From Pelomonas sp. Root1217 (GTDB taxonomy: Bacteria; Pseudomonadota; Gammaproteobacteria; Burkholderiales; Burkholderiaceae_C), in contig NZ_LMDC01000001.1 in NCBI RefSeq assembly GCF_001425705.1, forward strand, positions 558,001 to 622,000: DNA of 64,000 nt, given 5' to 3'. The translations under genes were made by a program, and so were the position numbers. Below the pieces are notes generated by a model. It searched no databases, had not been told where the DNA came from, and saw only the letters and a program-made list of their open reading frames with translations. This document shows, piece after piece, positions 48,601 to 62,623 of this stretch. Every line of letters starts with the position of its first letter. The first letter of the stretch is position 1.

Positions 48601-49383
48601 ATGAAGCGACTGTTGATCGTTCTGGCCACCGCCCTCCTTGCTGCCTGCGCCGGCACCACCGCGCCCAGCGCCGACCGCGAGATCAAGACCGACTCGGACC
48701 AGACCGACGGCGATCGCCGCGCCGCGATCCGGCTCGAACTGGCCCAGGGCTACTTCTCGCGCGGGCAGTTCAACACGGCCCTGGACGAGCTCAAGATGGC
48801 GCTCCAGCTCAAGCCCGACATGCGTGAAGCCGTCAACCTGCGCGGCCTCATCTACGCCGCCATGGGCGAGCACCAGCTCGCCGAGGAGGCTTTCCGCCGC
48901 GCGCTGGCCGTCTACCCCAACGATCCCGACACCCTGCACAACTACGGCTGGTTCATGTGTCAGCAGCAGCGCTGGCCGACGGCCGACTCGCTGTTCGACC
49001 AGGCCCTGGCCCAGTCCACCTACCGCGCGCCGGCGCGCACCTTGCTCGCCAAGGGCGTCTGCGAGGCCCGTTCGGGCCGCATGCTGGTGGCCGAGAAGAC
49101 GCTGGCGCGCGCCTTCGAGCTGGACCCGGGCAGCCCGGCCGTCGCCATGAATCTGTCCGATGTGCTGTTTCGCAACCGCGAGCTGGAGCGTGCCCGTTTC
49201 TACGTGAAGCGTGTCAACAGCCAGCCCGAGCAGGTCAATGCCCAGAGCCTGTGGCTGCAGTTGCGCATCGAGCGCAAGCTCGGCAACAGCGGCACGGTGG
49301 ACGATCTGGCCATGCAGATGCGCCGCAAATACCCCCAGGCCCCCGAGACCCAGTCCCTGGACGCCGGTCGTTACGACGAATAA
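48601..49383 (+). CDS. pilW: Type IV pilus biogenesis/stability protein (PilW/PilF), TPR lipoprotein
   Basis: Outer-membrane lipoprotein (pilotin) that helps the secretin or stabilises pili. The lipobox LAAC (Cys16) fixes the start at MKRLLIVLAT; an upstream ATG overlapping rlmN adds 7 residues ahead of the signal and is less likely. TPR repeats cover about 40-230 (ELAQGYFSRGQFNTALDELKMALQLKP and following). This rlmN-pilW-rodZ-ispG order is classical. Whether the cell makes pili cannot be told here. Confidence 0.9.
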   Translation: MKRLLIVLATALLAACAGTTAPSADREIKTDSDQTDGDRRAAIRLELAQGYFSRGQFNTALDELKMALQLKPDMREAVNLRGLIYAAMGEHQLAEEAFRRALAVYPNDPDTLHNYGWFMCQQQRWPTADSLFDQALAQSTYRAPARTLLAKGVCEARSGRMLVAEKTLARAFELDPGSPAVAMNLSDVLFRNRELERARFYVKRVNSQPEQVNAQSLWLQLRIERKLGNSGTVDDLAMQMRRKYPQAPETQSLDAGRYDE

Positions 49384-49416
49384 GCCGTGACTGCGGCGCA
49401 CAGAAAAAACGAGACG

Positions 49417-50322
49417 ATGGAATCCACCTCCGAGGGACTCGCCAGCCAGCCCGCCACCGCGGGTGCCTGGCTCAGGAGCGCGCGCCAGCAGCGAGGCCTG
49501 CACATCGCCGCTCTGGCGGTCATGCTCAAGGTGCCCCAGGCCAAGCTGGAGGCCCTGGAGGCCGACCGTTTCGACGAGCTGCCCGACGCCACCTTCGCCC
49601 GCGCCCTGGCCACGGCCATGTGTCGGGCGCTCAAGGTGGACCCGGCACCGGTGCTGGCGATGCTGCCGCGCACGCGCGATCGCGAGTTTGACGTGCGCCC
49701 CGGGCTCAACCAGCCCTTCCGTGAGCGCGGTGCCGGCCCCATCGATGGCGGCGTGCTGGGTCTGGCGGCGCGGCCCGTCGTCTGGGGGCCGGTGCTGCTG
49801 CTGGTCGTCGCGGCAGCCATCTACTGGGTCCCGGCCGGCTGGCTGCCCGAGCGTGGCGGCGTCACGGCAGCGCCAGCGGCCTCGGGCACCGTCGTCAATG
49901 CAGCGAGTGCGCCGGTCGTCGAGTTCGTGCCCGCGCCGGCGGCCTCGGAACCCGTAATGACGGCCACGACCGCGGCGCCCGAGCCCATCGCCTCCGCGCC
50001 GCTGCAGGTGCGTGACGTTGCACCGCCGCCCGCTGCCGTGCCGGCCTCCGCGCCGCCCGTGAAGACGACGCTCAGCGCCACGACCGGCAGCGCGCTGCGC
50101 GTGACGGCGACGGCCGACACCTGGATCGAAGTCGCCGACGCCAAGGGCCAGACGCTGCTGTCACGGGTGCTGCGCGCGGGCGAGCAGCAGGAATTCACGG
50201 CTGATGCGCCCTACAAGCTGCGCATCGGCAATGTGCGCGGCACCCAGGTCGAATGGCGTGGTGCCGCCGTTAACCTCGCGGCGCGCAGCAAGGACAACAT
50301 CGCTCGACTGGAGTTGAATTGA
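49417..50322 (+). CDS. rodZ: RodZ-like cytoskeletal HTH membrane protein
   Basis: A 301-residue bitopic protein. The N-terminal helix-turn-helix ([42 protein letters not shown]) is the MreB-binding domain in RodZ. A membrane segment ([19 protein letters not shown]) follows at about 125-145, then an Ala/Pro linker and a C-terminal DUF4115-like beta domain ([21 protein letters not shown]). The start MESTSEG is chosen; a GTG 30 bases upstream is an alternative. Overlaps ispG at TGATG. Confidence 0.88.
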   Translation: MESTSEGLASQPATAGAWLRSARQQRGLHIAALAVMLKVPQAKLEALEADRFDELPDATFARALATAMCRALKVDPAPVLAMLPRTRDREFDVRPGLNQPFRERGAGPIDGGVLGLAARPVVWGPVLLLVVAAAIYWVPAGWLPERGGVTAAPAASGTVVNAASAPVVEFVPAPAASEPVMTATTAAPEPIASAPLQVRDVAPPPAAVPASAPPVKTTLSATTGSALRVTATADTWIEVADAKGQTLLSRVLRAGEQQEFTADAPYKLRIGNVRGTQVEWRGAAVNLAARSKDNIARLELN

Positions 50323-51584
50323 TGAGCGAATGGATCATTCCCGAAGCCGCCCCCGCGGCGCGCAAGAGTCGCCAGGCCCGCGTCGTCTGGGGCAGCCGTG
50401 TCGTCACCGTCGGCGGTGACGCCCCTGTGCGCGTGCAGTCCATGACCAACACCGACACGGTGGACGCCATCGGCACGGCCATCCAGGTCAAGGAGCTGGC
50501 GATTGCCGGCTCGGAGATGGTGCGCATCACCGTCAACACGCCCGAGGCGGCGGAGCAAGTGCCCTACATCCGCGAGCAGCTCGACCGCATGGGCATCGAC
50601 GTGCCGCTGGTGGGCGACTTCCACTACAACGGCCACCGCCTGCTGACCGAGTTCCCAGCCATGGCGCAGGCCTTGTCCAAGTACCGCATCAACCCCGGCA
50701 ACGTCGGCAAGGGCGACAAGAAAGACCGCCAGTTCGCCATGATGGTCGAGGCCGCGGCCAAGTACGACAAGGTCGTGCGCATCGGCGTCAACTGGGGCAG
50801 CCTGGACCAGGAGCTGCTCGCGCAGTTCATGGACGAGAACGCCAAGCGTGCCCAGCCCTGGGATGCCAAGCCGGTCATGTACCAGGCTCTCGTCGAATCG
50901 GCGCTGACGTCGGCTGCCTATGCCGCCGAGCTGGGTCTGAACCCCGACAACATCATCATCAGCTGCAAGGTCAGCGGCGTGCAGGACCTGATCTCGGTCT
51001 ACCGCGAGCTGGCCCGCCGCTGCGACTACGCGCTGCACCTGGGCCTGACCGAAGCCGGCATGGGCACCAAGGGCACGGTCGCTTCCTCGGTCGCGCTGGG
51101 CATCCTGGCCCAGGAAGGCATCGGCGACACCATCCGCGTCAGCCTCACGCCCCAGCCGGGCGAGTCGCGCACCCAGGAAGTGGTCGTGGCGCTGGAGATC
51201 CTGCAGGCCCTGGGCCTGCGCCACTTCAACCCGAGCGTCACCGCCTGCCCGGGCTGCGGCCGCACGACCAGCACGACCTTCCAGGAACTGGCCAAGCAGA
51301 TCGACGATTTCCTGCGCCTGCAGATGCCGGTCTGGCGCGACAAATACCCCGGCGTCGAGGAGATGAAGGTGGCCGTCATGGGCTGCATCGTCAACGGTCC
51401 CGGCGAGAGCAAGCATGCCGACATCGGCATCAGCCTGCCCGGCACCGGCGAGGCCCCGGCGGCGCCCGTCTTCATCGACGGCGAGAAGGCGCTGACCCTG
51501 CGCGGCGACAACATTGCGGCCGAGTTCCACGCGCTGGTCGAAAACTACATCGAGAAGCGCTTCGGCGCCACAGCAACTGCATGA
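50322..51584 (+). CDS. ispG: 4-hydroxy-3-methylbut-2-en-1-yl diphosphate synthase (flavodoxin)
   Basis: Penultimate enzyme of the MEP isoprenoid pathway, with a 4Fe-4S cluster. The cysteine ligands are in [10 protein letters not shown] and [10 protein letters not shown]. 420 residues. The N-terminal TIM-barrel shows [21 protein letters not shown] and [17 protein letters not shown] overlaps the rodZ stop. It is translationally linked to hisS by ATGA. Confidence 0.97.
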   Translation: MSEWIIPEAAPAARKSRQARVVWGSRVVTVGGDAPVRVQSMTNTDTVDAIGTAIQVKELAIAGSEMVRITVNTPEAAEQVPYIREQLDRMGIDVPLVGDFHYNGHRLLTEFPAMAQALSKYRINPGNVGKGDKKDRQFAMMVEAAAKYDKVVRIGVNWGSLDQELLAQFMDENAKRAQPWDAKPVMYQALVESALTSAAYAAELGLNPDNIIISCKVSGVQDLISVYRELARRCDYALHLGLTEAGMGTKGTVASSVALGILAQEGIGDTIRVSLTPQPGESRTQEVVVALEILQALGLRHFNPSVTACPGCGRTTSTTFQELAKQIDDFLRLQMPVWRDKYPGVEEMKVAVMGCIVNGPGESKHADIGISLPGTGEAPAAPVFIDGEKALTLRGDNIAAEFHALVENYIEKRFGATATA

Positions 51585-52888
51585 GCAAGAAAATTCAGGC
51601 CGTGAAGGGGATGAACGACATCCTCCCGGCCGGCATAGATCGCACGGACAAGCTGCCGACTAGCCAGCGCTGGGCCTGGTTCGAGACCACGTTGCGCAGC
51701 GTGCTGTCGCGCTATGGCTACCAATACATGCTGACGCCTGTCGTTGAGCCCACGGCCCTGTTCGTGCGTGGCCTGGGCGAGGTCACTGACATTGTCGAGA
51801 AGGAGATGTACTCCTTCACCGACAGCATGAACGGCGACCAGCTGACGCTGCGCCCCGAGGCCACGGCCGGCATCGTGCGCGCGATGATCGAGCACAACGC
51901 CCTCTACAACGCGCCGCTGCGCCTGTGGACGATGGGGCCGATGTTCCGCCACGAGAAGCAGCAGAAGGGGCGCTACCGCCAGTTCTTCCAGCTCGACGTC
52001 GAGGCTCTGGGCTTCGCCGGCCCGGACGTGGACGCCGAGATCATCCTGATGGTGCGTCAGCTCTGGAAGGAGCTTGGCCTCGTCGAGGGCGAGCATGTGC
52101 GCCTGGAGCTGAACTCACTGGGCCAGCCCAATGAACGTGCGGCCCACCGCGCGGCGCTGATCGCCCACTTTGAAGCTCATGCCGACAAGCTGGACGAGGA
52201 CGGTAGGAAGCGCCTGCACAGTAACCCCCTGCGCATCCTCGACAGCAAGAACCCAGCGATGCAGCCTGTCATTGAGGCCGCGCCCAAGCTGATGGACTTC
52301 CTAGGTGAGGAGACGCTGGCCCACTTCAATGCCGTGCGTGCCATCCTCGATGCCGTCGGCCTGGAATACCGTGTCAATACGCGCCTGGTGCGCGGCATGG
52401 ACTACTACAACCTGACTGTCTTTGAATGGGTGACCGATCATCTCGGCTCTCAGGGCACAGTCTGTGGCGGTGGCCGCTACGACGGCCTGTTTGAGCAGCT
52501 CGGTGGCAAGGCCACGGCAGCGGTCGGTTTCGGCATGGGCATCGAGCGCGTGCTGCTACTCATTGATGCGCTGAACCTGCCGATGCCATCCATGGCGCCC
52601 GACGCCTACGCCATCTTGCCCGACGCTATGGCACTGCCGAAGGCCTTCCCGGTGCTGGAGGCGCTGCGCGCGGCCGGCGTGGCCGTGCAAATGCATGCCG
52701 GCGGCGGCAACTTCAAAGCCCAGTTCAAGAAGGCCGACGCCTCCGGCGCGCGCTTTGCCCTCGTCTTCGGCGCCGACGAACTGGCCCGTGGCGAGGTGAG
52801 CGTCAAGCCGCTGCGCGACGGTGGCGAACAGCTCAGCCGGCCGATCGCCGACGTGGCCTCCTGGGCCGCCGATCTCCTCCCCGCATAA
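51581..52888 (+). CDS. hisS: Histidyl-tRNA synthetase
   Basis: Class II aminoacyl-tRNA synthetase, 435 residues. Motif 1 region [11 protein letters not shown], motif 2 near [26 protein letters not shown], the histidine signature [15 protein letters not shown] and motif 3 near [15 protein letters not shown] are visible, with a C-terminal anticodon-binding domain. It starts 4 bases inside ispG. It fits the conserved ispG-hisS-yfgM-bamB order. Confidence 0.97.
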   Translation: MSKKIQAVKGMNDILPAGIDRTDKLPTSQRWAWFETTLRSVLSRYGYQYMLTPVVEPTALFVRGLGEVTDIVEKEMYSFTDSMNGDQLTLRPEATAGIVRAMIEHNALYNAPLRLWTMGPMFRHEKQQKGRYRQFFQLDVEALGFAGPDVDAEIILMVRQLWKELGLVEGEHVRLELNSLGQPNERAAHRAALIAHFEAHADKLDEDGRKRLHSNPLRILDSKNPAMQPVIEAAPKLMDFLGEETLAHFNAVRAILDAVGLEYRVNTRLVRGMDYYNLTVFEWVTDHLGSQGTVCGGGRYDGLFEQLGGKATAAVGFGMGIERVLLLIDALNLPMPSMAPDAYAILPDAMALPKAFPVLEALRAAGVAVQMHAGGGNFKAQFKKADASGARFALVFGADELARGEVSVKPLRDGGEQLSRPIADVASWAADLLPA

Positions 52889-52925
52889 TCCCGGGCCTCC
52901 CGAGACCCTTTCCTGAAGTTTTCCC

Positions 52926-53597
52926 ATGGCTGCCCATCTCGACCTCGAAGAACAAGAACAACTCGAACAACTCAAAGCGTTCTGGAAGCGCTGGGGCAAC
53001 CTCATCACCTGGGTGCTGACCGCCGTCCTGGCCGCCTTTGCCGCCTGGCAAGGCTGGAACTGGTATCAGCGCGACCAAGCTGCCAAGGCCGCCGCGATGT
53101 ACGACGAATTCGACCGCGCCCTGGCCGCCCAGGACGTCGACAAGGCCGCCATCGCCGCGGGCGATCTGAAAGCCCGTTACGGCGGCACCGGTTATGCGGC
53201 CCAGGCCGGCTTGCAGGTTGCCAAGCTGCAGCTCGACAAGGGCAAGGCGGACGACGCCAAGCAGAGCCTGACCTGGGTGGCCGAGCAGGGCGCCGAGGGC
53301 GGCCCCTACCGCGACGTGGCCCGCCTGCGCCTGGCCGGCCTGCAGCTCGATGCCAAGGCCTATGACGAAGCCGGCAAGACGCTGGATGCGATCAAGACGA
53401 CCGATTTCGCTCCCCTGGTGGCTGACCGCCGTGGCGACCTGCTGCTGTTGCAGGACAAGCGCGACGCTGCCAAGGCCGAGTACCAGAAGGCCCTGGCTGG
53501 CCTGGAGAAGACCCAGGACTACCGCCGCATCGTCGAGGCCAAGCTGGCGACGCTGGGTGTGCCGACCGCCGTCGAAGCGACCGGAGCCGCGCAATGA
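52926..53597 (+). CDS. yfgM: YfgM-like TPR membrane protein
   Basis: A 223-residue single-span inner-membrane protein; E. coli YfgM is associated with the SecYEG translocon and periplasmic chaperones. The start AAHLDLEEQEQLEQLKAFWKRWGN is typical, then a membrane segment (LITWVLTAVLAAFAAWQ, about 23-42) and a TPR-like periplasmic domain. ATGA overlap with bamB. Confidence 0.92.
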   Translation: MAAHLDLEEQEQLEQLKAFWKRWGNLITWVLTAVLAAFAAWQGWNWYQRDQAAKAAAMYDEFDRALAAQDVDKAAIAAGDLKARYGGTGYAAQAGLQVAKLQLDKGKADDAKQSLTWVAEQGAEGGPYRDVARLRLAGLQLDAKAYDEAGKTLDAIKTTDFAPLVADRRGDLLLLQDKRDAAKAEYQKALAGLEKTQDYRRIVEAKLATLGVPTAVEATGAAQ

Positions 53598-54730
53598 GGC
53601 GGGTTGCCCTGATCTCGCTGTTGGCGGCTTCGCTGACCGGCTGCTCCACGATCAGCTCGACGTGGACCTCCTGGTTCGGCAGCGAGAAGGACAAGCCGGC
53701 TGCGCTGGAGACCCTGTCCGGCCCGGCCAGCGGCCGCATCATCTGGAGCGCCAGGGGCGACAACATCGGCTTCCCGCTCAGCATCGCGACGCCTGGTGAC
53801 CGCTTCGTCGTGGCCAGCAGCGATGGCAGCGTGCGCGCGCTGGCCGCGGCCGATGGCCGCGAGCTTTGGCGCGGCGATGTGGGCGCCAAGCTGTCGGCCG
53901 GCATCGGCAGCGATGGCCGCTTTGCCGCTGTCGTCAACCGTGACAACGAACTGGTCGTGCTGGACAACGGCAAGGTGGCCTGGAAGAAGGCCCTGCCGAC
54001 GCCCGTCGTCGCAGCGCCCTTGGTGGCTGGCGAGCGTGTCTTCACGTTGACCCTGGATCGCCAGGTGCTGGCCTTTGACGTTCTGGACGGCCGCAAGATC
54101 TGGGAACTGAAGCGCCCGGGCGAGCCGCTGACGCTGGCCAAGGCCGGCGTGTTGCTGGCCTACAAGGACACGCTGGTGGTCGGCCAAGGGCCGCGCCTGG
54201 CCGGTATCGACCCGGTCAAGGGCCAGTTGCGCTGGGAAGCCAGCGTGGCCACGCCGCGTGGCACGAACGAGGTCGAGCGCCTGGCCGACCTGGTCGGCCC
54301 GGCCGTGCGCCAGGGTGAGGTCATCTGCGCGCGCGCCTTCCAGTCCTCGGTGGGCTGCGTGAACGCCGAGCGCGGCAGCGCGCTGTGGAACCGCGTCGTC
54401 GGTGGCACCAACGGCATTGGCGCTGACGCCCAGGTCGTCGTCGCCGGTGACGCCTCCGACCGCCTGTCGGCCTGGAAGCTGGCCAACGGCGACCTCGCCT
54501 GGTCGGCGGACCAGTTCCAGCGCCGCAAGCTGTCCGAGCCCGTGGTGATGGCCAAGCAGGTGCTGATCGGCGACTTCGAGGGTCAGGTCCATCTGATCGA
54601 CCGCGACACCGGCAAGACGCGCTCGCGCCTGGCCACCGACGGCTCGCCGGTCGTCACGATTGCAGTTCAGGGCGAAACGGCCCTGGTCGCGACCAAGAGC
54701 GGCGGCCTGTTCGCGATCACCGCCGAATGA
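53594..54730 (+). CDS. bamB: Outer membrane protein assembly factor BamB
   Basis: Lipoprotein of the BAM complex with an eight-bladed beta-propeller. The lipobox LTGC places the lipidated residue at Cys17. PQQ-like repeats are visible ([46 protein letters not shown] and others). 378 residues is standard. It overlaps yfgM and der by ATGA on both sides. Works with BamD, encoded 11 kb upstream here. Confidence 0.94.
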   Translation: MRRVALISLLAASLTGCSTISSTWTSWFGSEKDKPAALETLSGPASGRIIWSARGDNIGFPLSIATPGDRFVVASSDGSVRALAAADGRELWRGDVGAKLSAGIGSDGRFAAVVNRDNELVVLDNGKVAWKKALPTPVVAAPLVAGERVFTLTLDRQVLAFDVLDGRKIWELKRPGEPLTLAKAGVLLAYKDTLVVGQGPRLAGIDPVKGQLRWEASVATPRGTNEVERLADLVGPAVRQGEVICARAFQSSVGCVNAERGSALWNRVVGGTNGIGADAQVVVAGDASDRLSAWKLANGDLAWSADQFQRRKLSEPVVMAKQVLIGDFEGQVHLIDRDTGKTRSRLATDGSPVVTIAVQGETALVATKSGGLFAITAE

Positions 54731-56064
54731 AACCTGTCATTGCCCTGGTCGGCCGCCCCAATGTGGGCAAGTCGACGCTGTTCAACCGCCTGACGAAGTC
54801 GCGCGACGCCATCGTGGCCGACTTCGCCGGCCTGACGCGCGACCGCCACTACGGCGACGGCCGCCTGGGCGACCGCGAGTTCATCTGCATCGACACCGGC
54901 GGCTTCGAGCCCGACAGCAGCACCGGCATCGTCAAGGAGATGGCCAAGCAGACCAAGCAGGCCGTCGCTGAAGCCGACGCGGTCATCTTCGTCGTCGACA
55001 TCCGCCTGGGGCTGTCGGCCCACGACAGCGACATCGCCCGCTACCTGCGCAGCGTCAACAAGCGCGTGCACCTGGCCGTCAACAAGGCCGAGGGCATGAG
55101 CGAGTCGCCGCTGCTGGCCGAGTTCCACGAGCTCGGCATGGGCGAGCCGCATCCGATCTCGTCGGCCCACGGCCAGGGCATCCGCAGCCTGCTGGACGCG
55201 GTGCTGGAGCCGTTCGAGGACACTAGCGAGGAATTCGGCGCCGGCCCGCAGCAGGATGGCGTCATCCGCCTGGCCGTGGCGGGCCGCCCCAACGTCGGCA
55301 AGAGCACGCTGATCAACACCTGGCTGGGCGAGGAGCGCCTCGTCGCCTTCGACATGCCGGGCACGACCCGTGACGCCATCGCGGTGGACTTCGAGCGCAA
55401 CGGCCAGAAGTTCAAGCTCATCGACACGGCCGGCCTGCGCCGCAAGGGCAAGGTCTTCGAGGCGATCGAGAAGTTCTCGGTGGTGAAGACCTTGCAGGCG
55501 ATTGCGGACGCCCACGTCGTACTGCTGCTGCTGGACGCGACGCAGGGCGTGACCGACCAGGACGCCCACATCGCCGGCTACATCCTCGACAGTGGCCGTG
55601 CTGTGGTGCTTGCCATCAACAAGTGGGACGCCGTCGACAGCTACCAGCGTGAGACGCTGCAGCGCCAGATCGAGCAGCGCCTGGCCTTCCTGAAGTTCGC
55701 GCCGATGCACAACATCTCGGCGCTGAAGCGCCAGGGCCTGTCGGCGGTCTGGAATTCGCTGGCCGACGCCTATGCCTCGGCCTACCGCAAGATGACCACG
55801 CCGGTGCTGACCCGCCTCATTCATGAAGCCGTGGAGCACCAGCAGCCCAAGCGCTCGGGGGTTTCGCGCCCCAAGATGCGCTATGCCCACCAGGGCGGCC
55901 AGAACCCGCCGATCGTCGTCATCCACGGCAATGCACTGGACGGCGTCACCGAGGTCTACAAGCGCTATCTGGAAGGCCGCATCCGCGCCCACTACAAGCT
56001 GGTCGGAACGCCGCTGAAGATCGAGCTGCGTTCTTCGAAGAATCCCTTCGACGAAAAGACCTAG
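54727..56064 (+). CDS. der: GTPase Der (EngA), ribosome assembly
   Basis: Double GTPase for 50S subunit maturation. The first P-loop is [12 protein letters not shown] (9-20) and the second [12 protein letters not shown] (about 185-196), followed by the C-terminal KH-like domain ending KNPFDEKT. 445 residues. ATGA overlap with bamB. Confidence 0.97.
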   Translation: MKPVIALVGRPNVGKSTLFNRLTKSRDAIVADFAGLTRDRHYGDGRLGDREFICIDTGGFEPDSSTGIVKEMAKQTKQAVAEADAVIFVVDIRLGLSAHDSDIARYLRSVNKRVHLAVNKAEGMSESPLLAEFHELGMGEPHPISSAHGQGIRSLLDAVLEPFEDTSEEFGAGPQQDGVIRLAVAGRPNVGKSTLINTWLGEERLVAFDMPGTTRDAIAVDFERNGQKFKLIDTAGLRRKGKVFEAIEKFSVVKTLQAIADAHVVLLLLDATQGVTDQDAHIAGYILDSGRAVVLAINKWDAVDSYQRETLQRQIEQRLAFLKFAPMHNISALKRQGLSAVWNSLADAYASAYRKMTTPVLTRLIHEAVEHQQPKRSGVSRPKMRYAHQGGQNPPIVVIHGNALDGVTEVYKRYLEGRIRAHYKLVGTPLKIELRSSKNPFDEKT

Positions 56065-56146
56065 CCTGACCTCTGGAGGGGCTAAGACGCTGTGTTAAGG
56101 TCTTACCCGTAGTCCCCACTCCCCCCGAATAACTCGGAGCATACCG

Positions 56147-56389
56147 ATGAGCAACAAAGGCCAACTTTTGCAGGACCCCTTTTTGAACCTGCTCCGCAAA
56201 GAGCATGTGCCCGTTTCGATTTACCTCGTGAACGGCATCAAGCTCCAAGGCCACATCGAATCGTTTGACCAGTACGTCGTCCTGCTGCGCAACACCGTGA
56301 CGCAGATGGTCTACAAGCACGCGATCTCGACCGTCGTGCCTGGCCGCGCGGTCAACTTCCACGCCGGCGACGCTCCCGCGGACGCCTGA
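56147..56389 (+). CDS. hfq: RNA chaperone Hfq
   Basis: Sm-like hexameric protein for small RNA-mRNA pairing. 80 residues with the Sm1 motif ([25 protein letters not shown]) and Sm2 [10 protein letters not shown]. Full core with a short C-terminal tail. The 82-base upstream gap holds an AAGAC/GTCTT pairing and GGAG before the ATG but no clear promoter. It is followed by hflX after 10 bases. Confidence 0.97.
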   Translation: MSNKGQLLQDPFLNLLRKEHVPVSIYLVNGIKLQGHIESFDQYVVLLRNTVTQMVYKHAISTVVPGRAVNFHAGDAPADA

Positions 56390-56399
56390 TACCCACCCC

Positions 56400-57637
<1,238 letters not shown>

Positions 57638-57641
<4 letters not shown>

Positions 57642-58885
57642 GCAGCACTCCTCACACCACGCCCCGCAGCACCTGGGTCCAGCGTCTGATGACGCCGGTC
57701 GCCCGTGCCGCGGGCCGGTTGCTGAACAACGGCCGCAATGACGGCCCGCCCGACCTCGACGAGCTCTGGCGCGATTTCAATCGCAAGCTGTCCGGCATGT
57801 TTGGCGGCAAGTCCGGCGGGCCATCCGGCCCCAGCGGCTCCGGCGGCTCTCCCGACATGAAGGGCGCCGGTATTGGTCTGAGCCTCATCGCCGGCGTGGT
57901 CGTCCTGGGCTGGCTGGCCAGCGGCTTCTTCATCGTGCAGGAAGGCCAGCAGGGCGTCGTCACGTCCTTTGGCAAGTACAGCAAGACGGTCGAAGCCGGT
58001 TTCCAGTGGCGCCTGCCCTATCCCTTCCAGGCGCATGAGATCCAGCCGGTCTCGCAGCTGCGCCAGGTGGAGGTCGGCCGCAGTTCCGTCGTCGCCGCTA
58101 CCGGGCTGCGTGACTCGTCCATGCTGACGCAGGACGAGAACATCGTCGACATCCGCTTCACCGTGCAGTTCACCATCCGCGACCTGCGCGACTTCCTGTT
58201 CGAGAACCGTGACCCCGAGCAGGCCGTCTTGCTGGCCGCCGAGTCGGCGGTGCGCGAGATCGTCGGCAAGAGCACGATGGATTCGGTCCTCTATGAGCAG
58301 CGTGACGCCATCGCCGCCGACCTGGTCAAGTCCATCCAGGTCCAGTTGGATCGCTTGAAGGCCGGCATCCAGGTCGTCAATGTCAATGTGCAGAGCGTGC
58401 AGCCGCCCGAGCAGGTGCAGGCGGCGTTCGACGACGTGCAGAAGGCCAACGCCAACCGCGAGCAGTTGAAGAACGAGGCCCAAGCCTACGCGAACGACAA
58501 GATCCCGAGTGCGCGAGGCGATGCCGCCCGGCTGCGCGAGCAGGCCGAGGGCTACAAGGCGCGTGTCATCGCGACGGCCGAGGGCGATGCAGCGCGCTTC
58601 AAGAGCGTGCTGACCGAGTACCAGAAGGCGCCCCAGGTCACGCGGGACCGCCTCTACATCGACGCGATGCAGCAGGTCTACACCAACGTCAGCAAGGTGA
58701 TGGTGGACAGCAAGAGCGGCTCCAACCTGCTCTACCTGCCGCTGGACAAGCTGCTGCAGCAAGGCAGCACCGGCACCGTGACCGTGTCGGCGCCGCAGCC
58801 GACCACCGTGCCTGAGCCGCAGACGCTGCCCAATGCCAACGACCTGCGCAGCCGTGACAACCAGCGCAGCCGCGACGGCCGCTGA
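57638..58885 (+). CDS. hflK: FtsH protease modulator HflK
   Basis: SPFH/band-7 membrane protein that with HflC forms a cage around FtsH. A Gly-rich cytoplasmic lead (about 55-75) precedes the single membrane segment (GIGLSLIAGVVVLGWLASGFF, about 76-98). The band-7 domain begins EGQQGVVTSFGKYSKTVEAGFQWRLP. 415 residues. Long C-terminal coiled coil. Confidence 0.95.
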
Positions 58886-58900
58886 TCGAGGACCATCCGA

Positions 58901-59797
58901 ATGAACCGTATTGCCGCCATCGTCGCCGGCGCCATCGTCGTCCTGATGCTGCTGTCGTCGATGCTCTTCATCGTCGACCAGCGCCAGTTCGCCGTCATCT
59001 ATGCGCTCGGCGAGATCAAGGAAGTCGTCACCGAGCCGGGCCTGAAGTTCAAGCTGCCGCCGCCGCTGCAAAACGTCGTGCTGCTGGACCGCCGCGTGCA
59101 GACGCTTGATAGCACCGAGTCGCGCCCGGTCTTCACCGCGGAGAAGAAGAGCCTGGTCATCGACTGGCTCATCAAGTGGCGCGTCGCCGAGCCGCGCCAG
59201 TTCATCCGCAACAGCGGCGCTGACATGCGCAACGTCGAGAACCGCCTGGTGCCCGTCGTGCAGGCCGCATTCAACGATGAAGTGACCAAGCGCACCGTCC
59301 TCGCCGTGCTGGCCACCGAGCGCGAGAAGATCATGCAGGATGTGCGCAAGCGCCTGGCCGATGAAGCCAAGCAATTCGGCATCGAGGTCGTTGACGTGCG
59401 CATCAAGCGTGTGGACTTCGCGGCCAGCATCACCGAGTCGGTCTACCGCCGCATGGATTCCGAGCGCAAGCGCGTGGCCGCCGAGGCCAGATCCACCGGT
59501 GCCGCCGAGGGCGAGCAGATCAAGGCTGACGCCGATCGCCAGCGCGAGATCATCGTCGCCGAGGCCTTCCGTGACGCCCAGCTCATCAAGGGCGAGGGCG
59601 ACGCCAAGGCCTCGGCCTTGTACGCCGAAGCCTTTGGCCGTGATCCCCAATTCGCCCAGTTCTACCGCTCGCTGGAGGCTTACCGCGCCAGCTTCACCAG
59701 GAAGAGCGACGTGATGGTGGTCGATCCCTCCAGCGACTTCTTCAAGGCCATGCGCGGCTCCGGCGCTGCGGCCGCCGCTGCACCGGCGCGCAAGTGA
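58901..59797 (+). CDS. hflC: FtsH protease modulator HflC
   Basis: Partner of HflK, 298 residues. Membrane segment at about 5-25, then band-7 start DQRQFAVIYALGEIKEVVTEPGLKFKLPPPLQ. VVDVRIKRVDFAASITESVYRRMDSERKRVA is typical. Its GTGA overlap links it to the small DUF2065 gene. Confidence 0.95.
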   Translation: MNRIAAIVAGAIVVLMLLSSMLFIVDQRQFAVIYALGEIKEVVTEPGLKFKLPPPLQNVVLLDRRVQTLDSTESRPVFTAEKKSLVIDWLIKWRVAEPRQFIRNSGADMRNVENRLVPVVQAAFNDEVTKRTVLAVLATEREKIMQDVRKRLADEAKQFGIEVVDVRIKRVDFAASITESVYRRMDSERKRVAAEARSTGAAEGEQIKADADRQREIIVAEAFRDAQLIKGEGDAKASALYAEAFGRDPQFAQFYRSLEAYRASFTRKSDVMVVDPSSDFFKAMRGSGAAAAAAPARK

Positions 59798-59976
59798 ACG
59801 AACTCCTCACCGCGCTCGCGCTGGTGATGGTCATCGAGGGGTTGATGCCCCTGCTCAGCCCGGCGCGCTGGCGCGAGGTTTTCAGTCGCATCCTGGCGAT
59901 GAGCGATGGGCAGATTCGTTTCATCGGCCTGGCCAGCATCCTGATGGGCGTGATCGGACTGTTCTGGTTGCGCTGA
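59794..59976 (+). CDS. DUF2065 small membrane protein
   Basis: A 60-residue protein with two membrane segments (LLTALALVMVIEGLMPLL and IGLASILMGVIGLFWL). The LMPLLSPARWREV and IRFIGLASILMGVIGL patterns define DUF2065, commonly found after hflC. It starts with GTG overlapping the hflC stop. Role unknown; context suggests link to FtsH/HflKC. Confidence 0.88.
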   Translation: MNELLTALALVMVIEGLMPLLSPARWREVFSRILAMSDGQIRFIGLASILMGVIGLFWLR

Positions 59977-60004
59977 TCTGAAGGCTGGGCCCGGGAGGCA
60001 CCGG

Positions 60005-60010
60005 TAGAAT
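60005..60010 (+). promoter_or_regulatory. Putative -10 element before hisZ
   Basis: TAGAAT 28 bases before the hisZ start, in the context CCGGTAGAATGCCG. No clear -35 box. Confidence 0.35.
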
Positions 60011-60037
60011 GCCGTTTTTAACCGCCTGCCTTCGCCC

Positions 60038-61201
60038 ATGTCCTCTGCTTGGCTGCTGCCCGAGCACATCGCCGATGTCCTGCCTTCGCAGGCGCGCCGC
60101 ATCGAAGAGCTGCGTAGAGAACTGCTCGACATGGCCCGCAGCTACGGCTGCGAGCTCGTCATTCCGCCGCTGCTGGAGCATCTGGACTCGCTGCTTTCCG
60201 GCACGGGCAGTGGCTCAGATATCAAGCTCTTCAAGCTGGTTGACCAGCTTTCCGGCCGATCGCTCGGCCTGCGCGCCGATACGACGCCGCAGGTCGCGCG
60301 CATCGACGCCCACCTGCTGAACCGCCAGGGCGTCACCCGCCTGTGCTACTGCGGGCCCATCGCACACACGCGACCGGATGGCCTCAATACCAGCCGTGAG
60401 CCGCTGCAGTTCGGCGTCGAGATCTACGGTCATGCCGGCCTGGAGGCCGACCTCGAAGTGCATGAACTGGCCTTGGACGCGCTGCGCCGCGCCGGCTTGA
60501 GCGATGTGATGCTGGATCTCGGCGACGCACGCTTGCTGCAAGGCGTGCTGGACGGCATCAAGCTGGCGCCAGAGACGCTGGAAGCGCTGACGGCGGCACT
60601 GGCCGCCAAGGACCTCTCCGCACTGGCCGCGCTGAGCGCTGGCATGCCGGCCGTCACACGCGACGCTTTGCTGGCGCTGCCCAGCCTGTTTGGTGGCCGG
60701 GAAGTGCTGGCCGAGGCCGCGCGCCGCCTGCCCGACCACCCGCTCGTCAAGGCGGCCCTGGCCGACCTGGACTGGCTGGCCGGCCATCTTGCCGCCGTCC
60801 ACCCCGAGGTGTCGCTGGGCTTTGACCTGGCCGACCTGCAGGGCTATGCCTACTACACCGGCATCCGCTTCGCGGCCTATGCCTCGGGCTGCTCCGACGC
60901 CGTGCTGCGTGGCGGGCGCTATGACGAGGTCGGCGCCGCCTTCGGCCGCCGCCGCCCGGCCGTCGGCTTCAGCCTGGACCTGAAGACGCTGGTGACACTC
61001 GCACCGGCCTCGCCGCTGCGCGCCGCCGTGCGTGCCCCGTGGGGCGACGATGCCTCACTGCGCCAGGCCGTGCGCGCCTTGCGCGAGCAGGGCGAGACGG
61101 TGGTCTGCATGCTGCCCGGGCATGAGCACGAGGCCGATGAATTCGACTGTGACCGCGAACTGGTTCGCGAGCACACTGACTGGGTTGTCCGGGCGCTTTG
61201 A
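60038..61201 (+). CDS. hisZ: ATP phosphoribosyltransferase regulatory subunit HisZ
   Basis: A catalytically inactive HisRS paralog that activates short-form HisG in histidine biosynthesis. 387 residues with [27 protein letters not shown] and the class II-like motif [31 protein letters not shown]. It lacks the anticodon-binding domain. hisG is not in this window, as is common where hisZ sits by purA. Confidence 0.93.
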   Translation: MSSAWLLPEHIADVLPSQARRIEELRRELLDMARSYGCELVIPPLLEHLDSLLSGTGSGSDIKLFKLVDQLSGRSLGLRADTTPQVARIDAHLLNRQGVTRLCYCGPIAHTRPDGLNTSREPLQFGVEIYGHAGLEADLEVHELALDALRRAGLSDVMLDLGDARLLQGVLDGIKLAPETLEALTAALAAKDLSALAALSAGMPAVTRDALLALPSLFGGREVLAEAARRLPDHPLVKAALADLDWLAGHLAAVHPEVSLGFDLADLQGYAYYTGIRFAAYASGCSDAVLRGGRYDEVGAAFGRRRPAVGFSLDLKTLVTLAPASPLRAAVRAPWGDDASLRQAVRALREQGETVVCMLPGHEHEADEFDCDRELVREHTDWVVRAL

Positions 61202-61232
61202 GCGCCGGCGGCCCTTCCCAATCCAAAGCTAG

Positions 61233-62579
<1,347 letters not shown>

Positions 62580-62623
62580 AATCGCCTGACACTTCAAACC
62601 TATTCGACGGAGACCCCGCCATC